NCBI GenBank assembly: GCA_003168265.1
Contig: PMSV01000014.1
Location: forward strand, 1 to 61,910
Direction of reading: 5' to 3'
Length of the DNA: 61,910 nucleotides
Source of the DNA: Chitinophagaceae bacterium
GTDB taxonomy: Bacteria > Bacteroidota > Bacteroidia > Chitinophagales > Chitinophagaceae
The stretch's first letter is position 1. The number at the start of each line of letters is the position of its first letter. The notes beneath the pieces were generated by a model. That model did no database searches. It had not been told where the DNA came from and worked only from the letters and a program-made list of their open reading frames with translations. The position numbers and the translations under genes are program-made. This document shows positions 60,141 through 61,910 of this stretch, piece by piece.

Positions 60141-61214
60141 TTACCTAGATATTTTTTTGATCCTTTCAATTCCATCATCGGTTAGGAGGTAATCGATTTT
60201 TTTGCCAGATGGTCGCGGTGAGAGTATACCGTCATGGACTAATTGGTTGAGGTCATTTCTAGCTGTCTGATTGCTGACCTGGAAGGCAATTTCAATAGTT
60301 GCGATGGTAAACCTTGTTTTATCGCCTGCTAATATTTGGCGGATTATCTCGATCTGCCTTTCGTTATAAGAGGTCTGCCTAAGGAGCAGGAGGGCGTTTT
60401 GTTTTTCTTTGTTTTTTCTTTCAACGTATTTTTTTAGTTCCTCAAGCGCTTTGAAGGTAGATCGCAAGTTGTAGTCGAGGAAATAAGTGAGGTCGTTTTG
60501 GTCGAGCTCGGTGTACTGGTAAGCTCTGGTATATTGGGCCTTTGAGGCAAGGATGACTCGGGAGATGGACATGTATTCGACGAGCCAATAGCCTTTTTGG
60601 ATGAGCCACCAGTAAAAGATTCCGCGAGCGGTCCGGCCATTGCCATCTGCAAAGGGGTGAATATAACCGATCAGAAAGTGGAGTATGATTGCTTTCAGGA
60701 TGGGATGGAGGAAGAAATGTTCTTCTTTTTTTGCATTTGCAAATGCGCAAAATGTCTCAATCAGTGATGACAGTTGTTGATGGGTTGGCGGGATATGGAG
60801 AATATCTCCTGTTTGCGTGTCGACTACTTTTATATCATCGGTTTGCCGGAACATGCCTTCCTCTTCTGAAGAATAGAGAGTTTGTTTGGTGATTATCCAA
60901 TGCAGCTCCAGGATTCGTTCGCGCGTGATGGTTTGATCCTTGTTATTGACGATCCACTGCATGGCCTGGTAATTGTTAAGGATCATTCGCTCGGAATGGT
61001 TTCGGGGTTTGGCATTGTTCTCGAGCATTTCCCTTGCGATCCTCCGGGTCGTAGCGGCTCCTTCCAATTGTGAGGAGGCGATAGCTTCTTCCATGAGTGA
61101 ACTGACAAGATAGCGTTGTTTATCTTCAATGGGTATCAATGAACTACTGTGCAGACTGCCATTCCCCTTTCGCGCTAAGAATAAGAGAAGAAAAAAAATC
61201 GAGTGATAAGACAA
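60141..61214 (-). CDS. Fic-domain protein, N-terminally chimeric
   Basis: 357 residues. Conserved are LVSSLMEEAIASSQLEGAAT (inhibitory motif S47-x-x-x-E51-G52), the Fic core HPFADGNGRTAR (186-197) and a C-terminal winged-helix region (GDKTRFTIATIEIAFQVSNQ, TARNDLNQLVHDGILSPR). From GNGSLHSSSLIPIEDKQRYL on it looks family-like; the first 17 residues (MSYHSIFFLLLFLAR) do not, so about 100 normal N-terminal residues have been replaced by junk sequence. The join at about 61150-61170 lies beside a repeated element. Activity may be retained because core and inhibitory motif are present. Confidence 0.8.
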   Translation of the reverse strand: MSYHSIFFLLLFLARKGNGSLHSSSLIPIEDKQRYLVSSLMEEAIASSQLEGAATTRRIAREMLENNAKPRNHSERMILNNYQAMQWIVNNKDQTITRERILELHWIITKQTLYSSEEEGMFRQTDDIKVVDTQTGDILHIPPTHQQLSSLIETFCAFANAKKEEHFFLHPILKAIILHFLIGYIHPFADGNGRTARGIFYWWLIQKGYWLVEYMSISRVILASKAQYTRAYQYTELDQNDLTYFLDYNLRSTFKALEELKKYVERKNKEKQNALLLLRQTSYNERQIEIIRQILAGDKTRFTIATIEIAFQVSNQTARNDLNQLVHDGILSPRPSGKKIDYLLTDDGIERIKKISR

Positions 61215-61262
61215 TATTATGTTGTGAGCGGAGCGAACGGAAAACAGCTTTGCACGGGATGG

Positions 61263-61297
61263 GCGGATTTTTTAAGTTCTTCTCAAAAAAAATCCGC
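61263..61297 (+). terminator. Long A/T-rich hairpin
   Basis: GCGGATTTTTT (61263-61273) is the reverse complement of AAAAAATCCGC (61287-61297). It overlaps the second HGxGxFFKF-type copy. Function unclear: terminator, attenuator or a decayed element. Confidence 0.4.
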
Positions 61298-61394
61298 AAT
61301 GCGATCGGGCCACGGGGCGCAAGGGTAGCGCAGGGTTCTGTTTTAAGTTCTTTTTTTAAACGGCAAACTGAACCGAAGGTTCAGAAAAAAACAT

Positions 61395-61868
61395 TTACCT
61401 CAGATGCAAGCAAAATGTTTTATACGCATCCCATAGGACGATTAGAACCGCCGCCGCCATTGTCGCATAATTCAGTTTCTTTGTCCAGGAAGTCAATGTC
61501 ACCTCGTTTCTTTCCATTCTTTGGTTCAGGGCTTGTTCGTCAGCGATTCGAAGATCTTCATTCAGACGTTTCTGATTTTCACGTCTAATCTTTTCAGCAA
61601 AACTTCCTACTGTTTCATAGAAGTATTTTCCGTCAAAACTTATTAGAAAATGGGCATGATCAAAGTACTCGGCATTCCTATTACCGCCAACTTCAGTATA
61701 AATGAGTTTATCATTCCTTAATTTGGTCAAAATATCTTTTATTTCTCCCAATTCTACTTTATCAATGAGACTACCATGAATCTTAGGCAATTCAGGATTA
61801 GAACCGCTATTTTTATAAAGCCATTCAAATACCACATCTATTTTTTGAATTAATGTCAAATTTTCCAT
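61395..61868 (-). CDS. 157-aa protein with winged-helix-like N-terminus and C-terminal helix
   Basis: MENLTLIQKIDVVFEWLYKN, ELGEIKDILTKLRNDKLIYT and FYETVGSFAEKIRRENQKRL: residues 1-60 look like a winged helix, 85-120 is a coiled coil and about 130-148 (NYATMAAAVLIVLWDAYKTF) is a membrane segment. Not recognised. It could tether a DNA- or partner-binding domain to the membrane. The gene is complete at this window edge. Confidence 0.6.
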   Translation of the reverse strand: MENLTLIQKIDVVFEWLYKNSGSNPELPKIHGSLIDKVELGEIKDILTKLRNDKLIYTEVGGNRNAEYFDHAHFLISFDGKYFYETVGSFAEKIRRENQKRLNEDLRIADEQALNQRMERNEVTLTSWTKKLNYATMAAAVLIVLWDAYKTFCLHLR

Positions 61869-61910
61869 AAAGCAAGTTTTAGTTCATCCAAAGTAAGCCT
61901 CTAACTAACC

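Noticed and set aside
61139-61588. 149-aa + strand ORF
   Set aside because: Crosses the start region of a Fic gene and the end of 61395-61868, and contains repeat and hairpin DNA; no protein-like pattern except one short HGxGxFFKF block.

Overview
The window looks like chromosomal DNA of a Bacteroidota member, most likely a Chitinophagales/Sphingobacteriia-type bacterium. The reasons are promoter-like TAnnTTTG elements, a PorP/SprF-type protein, DUF4294 and GSCFA proteins, the panC-panD-flippase-hldE order, a Bacteroidetes-style ECF sigma factor, a TraN (DUF4138) remnant and DUF6934. No taxonomic marker such as rRNA is present, so genus and species cannot be given.

Region 1 (1-6.9 kb) is AT-rich and gene-poor: a beta-propeller lipoprotein, a 65-aa orphan protein, a soluble histidine kinase, a broken esterase, an RsbQ-like hydrolase followed by a sigma-region-2-like fragment, and a tRNA 3'-end-like remnant with a terminator. 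Region 2 (6.9-30.3 kb) is dense housekeeping DNA: ccmE-ccmF (cytochrome c maturation), apbE, a DUF4294 protein, hldE-type adenylyltransferase, flippase, panD, panC, a glycogen-synthase-like protein, metK, a NUDIX hydrolase, rlmB, an HMG-CoA-lyase-like enzyme, a GSCFA protein, a BamA-like barrel, a LysE exporter, a membrane Fe-S protein, a PyrR-like phosphoribosyltransferase, gyrA, a TPR protein and a secreted glycosidase.

Region 3 (30.3-44 kb) is an eroded accessory and defence island. It opens with a TraN remnant lacking its signal peptide. It then holds a DUF4160/DUF2442-XRE pair under a 14-bp palindrome, an AbiEi-type antitoxin with a perfect inverted-repeat operator but no recognisable AbiEii, a TcmP/three-Cys (DUF5131) pair with its own promoter-embedded inverted repeat, a DUF559-like nuclease, an orphan ECF sigma factor and a decayed transposase. 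These are followed by an HNH-TPR gene coupled to a TPR-GreAB-C-PIN gene broken by one in-frame stop, a cysteine desulfurase stub and a Fic protein preceded by seven phased TAT(C/T)CG repeats.

Region 4 (44-51.7 kb) mixes ordinary genes (patatin with membrane segments, quinone oxidoreductase, PorP/SprF, esterase, outer-membrane barrel) with a higBA module. Region 5 (51.7-61.9 kb) is a second decaying accessory zone: a MinT-like nucleotidyltransferase with a truncated partner, a GhoS/DUF2622-like protein whose start codon lies in a hairpin, a retropepsin-like protease, DUF6934 with a 56-aa partner, an AbiL/RloAB-type remnant, a second DUF4160/DUF2442 pair, a second Fic protein, and fragments of an amidohydrolase and of a family also decayed in Region 3.

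The two accessory zones share paralogs: the 65-aa protein, DUF4160/DUF2442, Fic, the FKGPAL family remnants, and the barrel lipoproteins flanking Region 5. Most toxin/antitoxin-like modules carry visible inverted-repeat operators. The most interesting candidates for an undescribed system are the HNH-TPR/TPR-GreAB-C-PIN locus, the DUF4160/DUF2442-XRE module and the TcmP/DUF5131 pair. All functional statements are from reading sequence; no searches were run.
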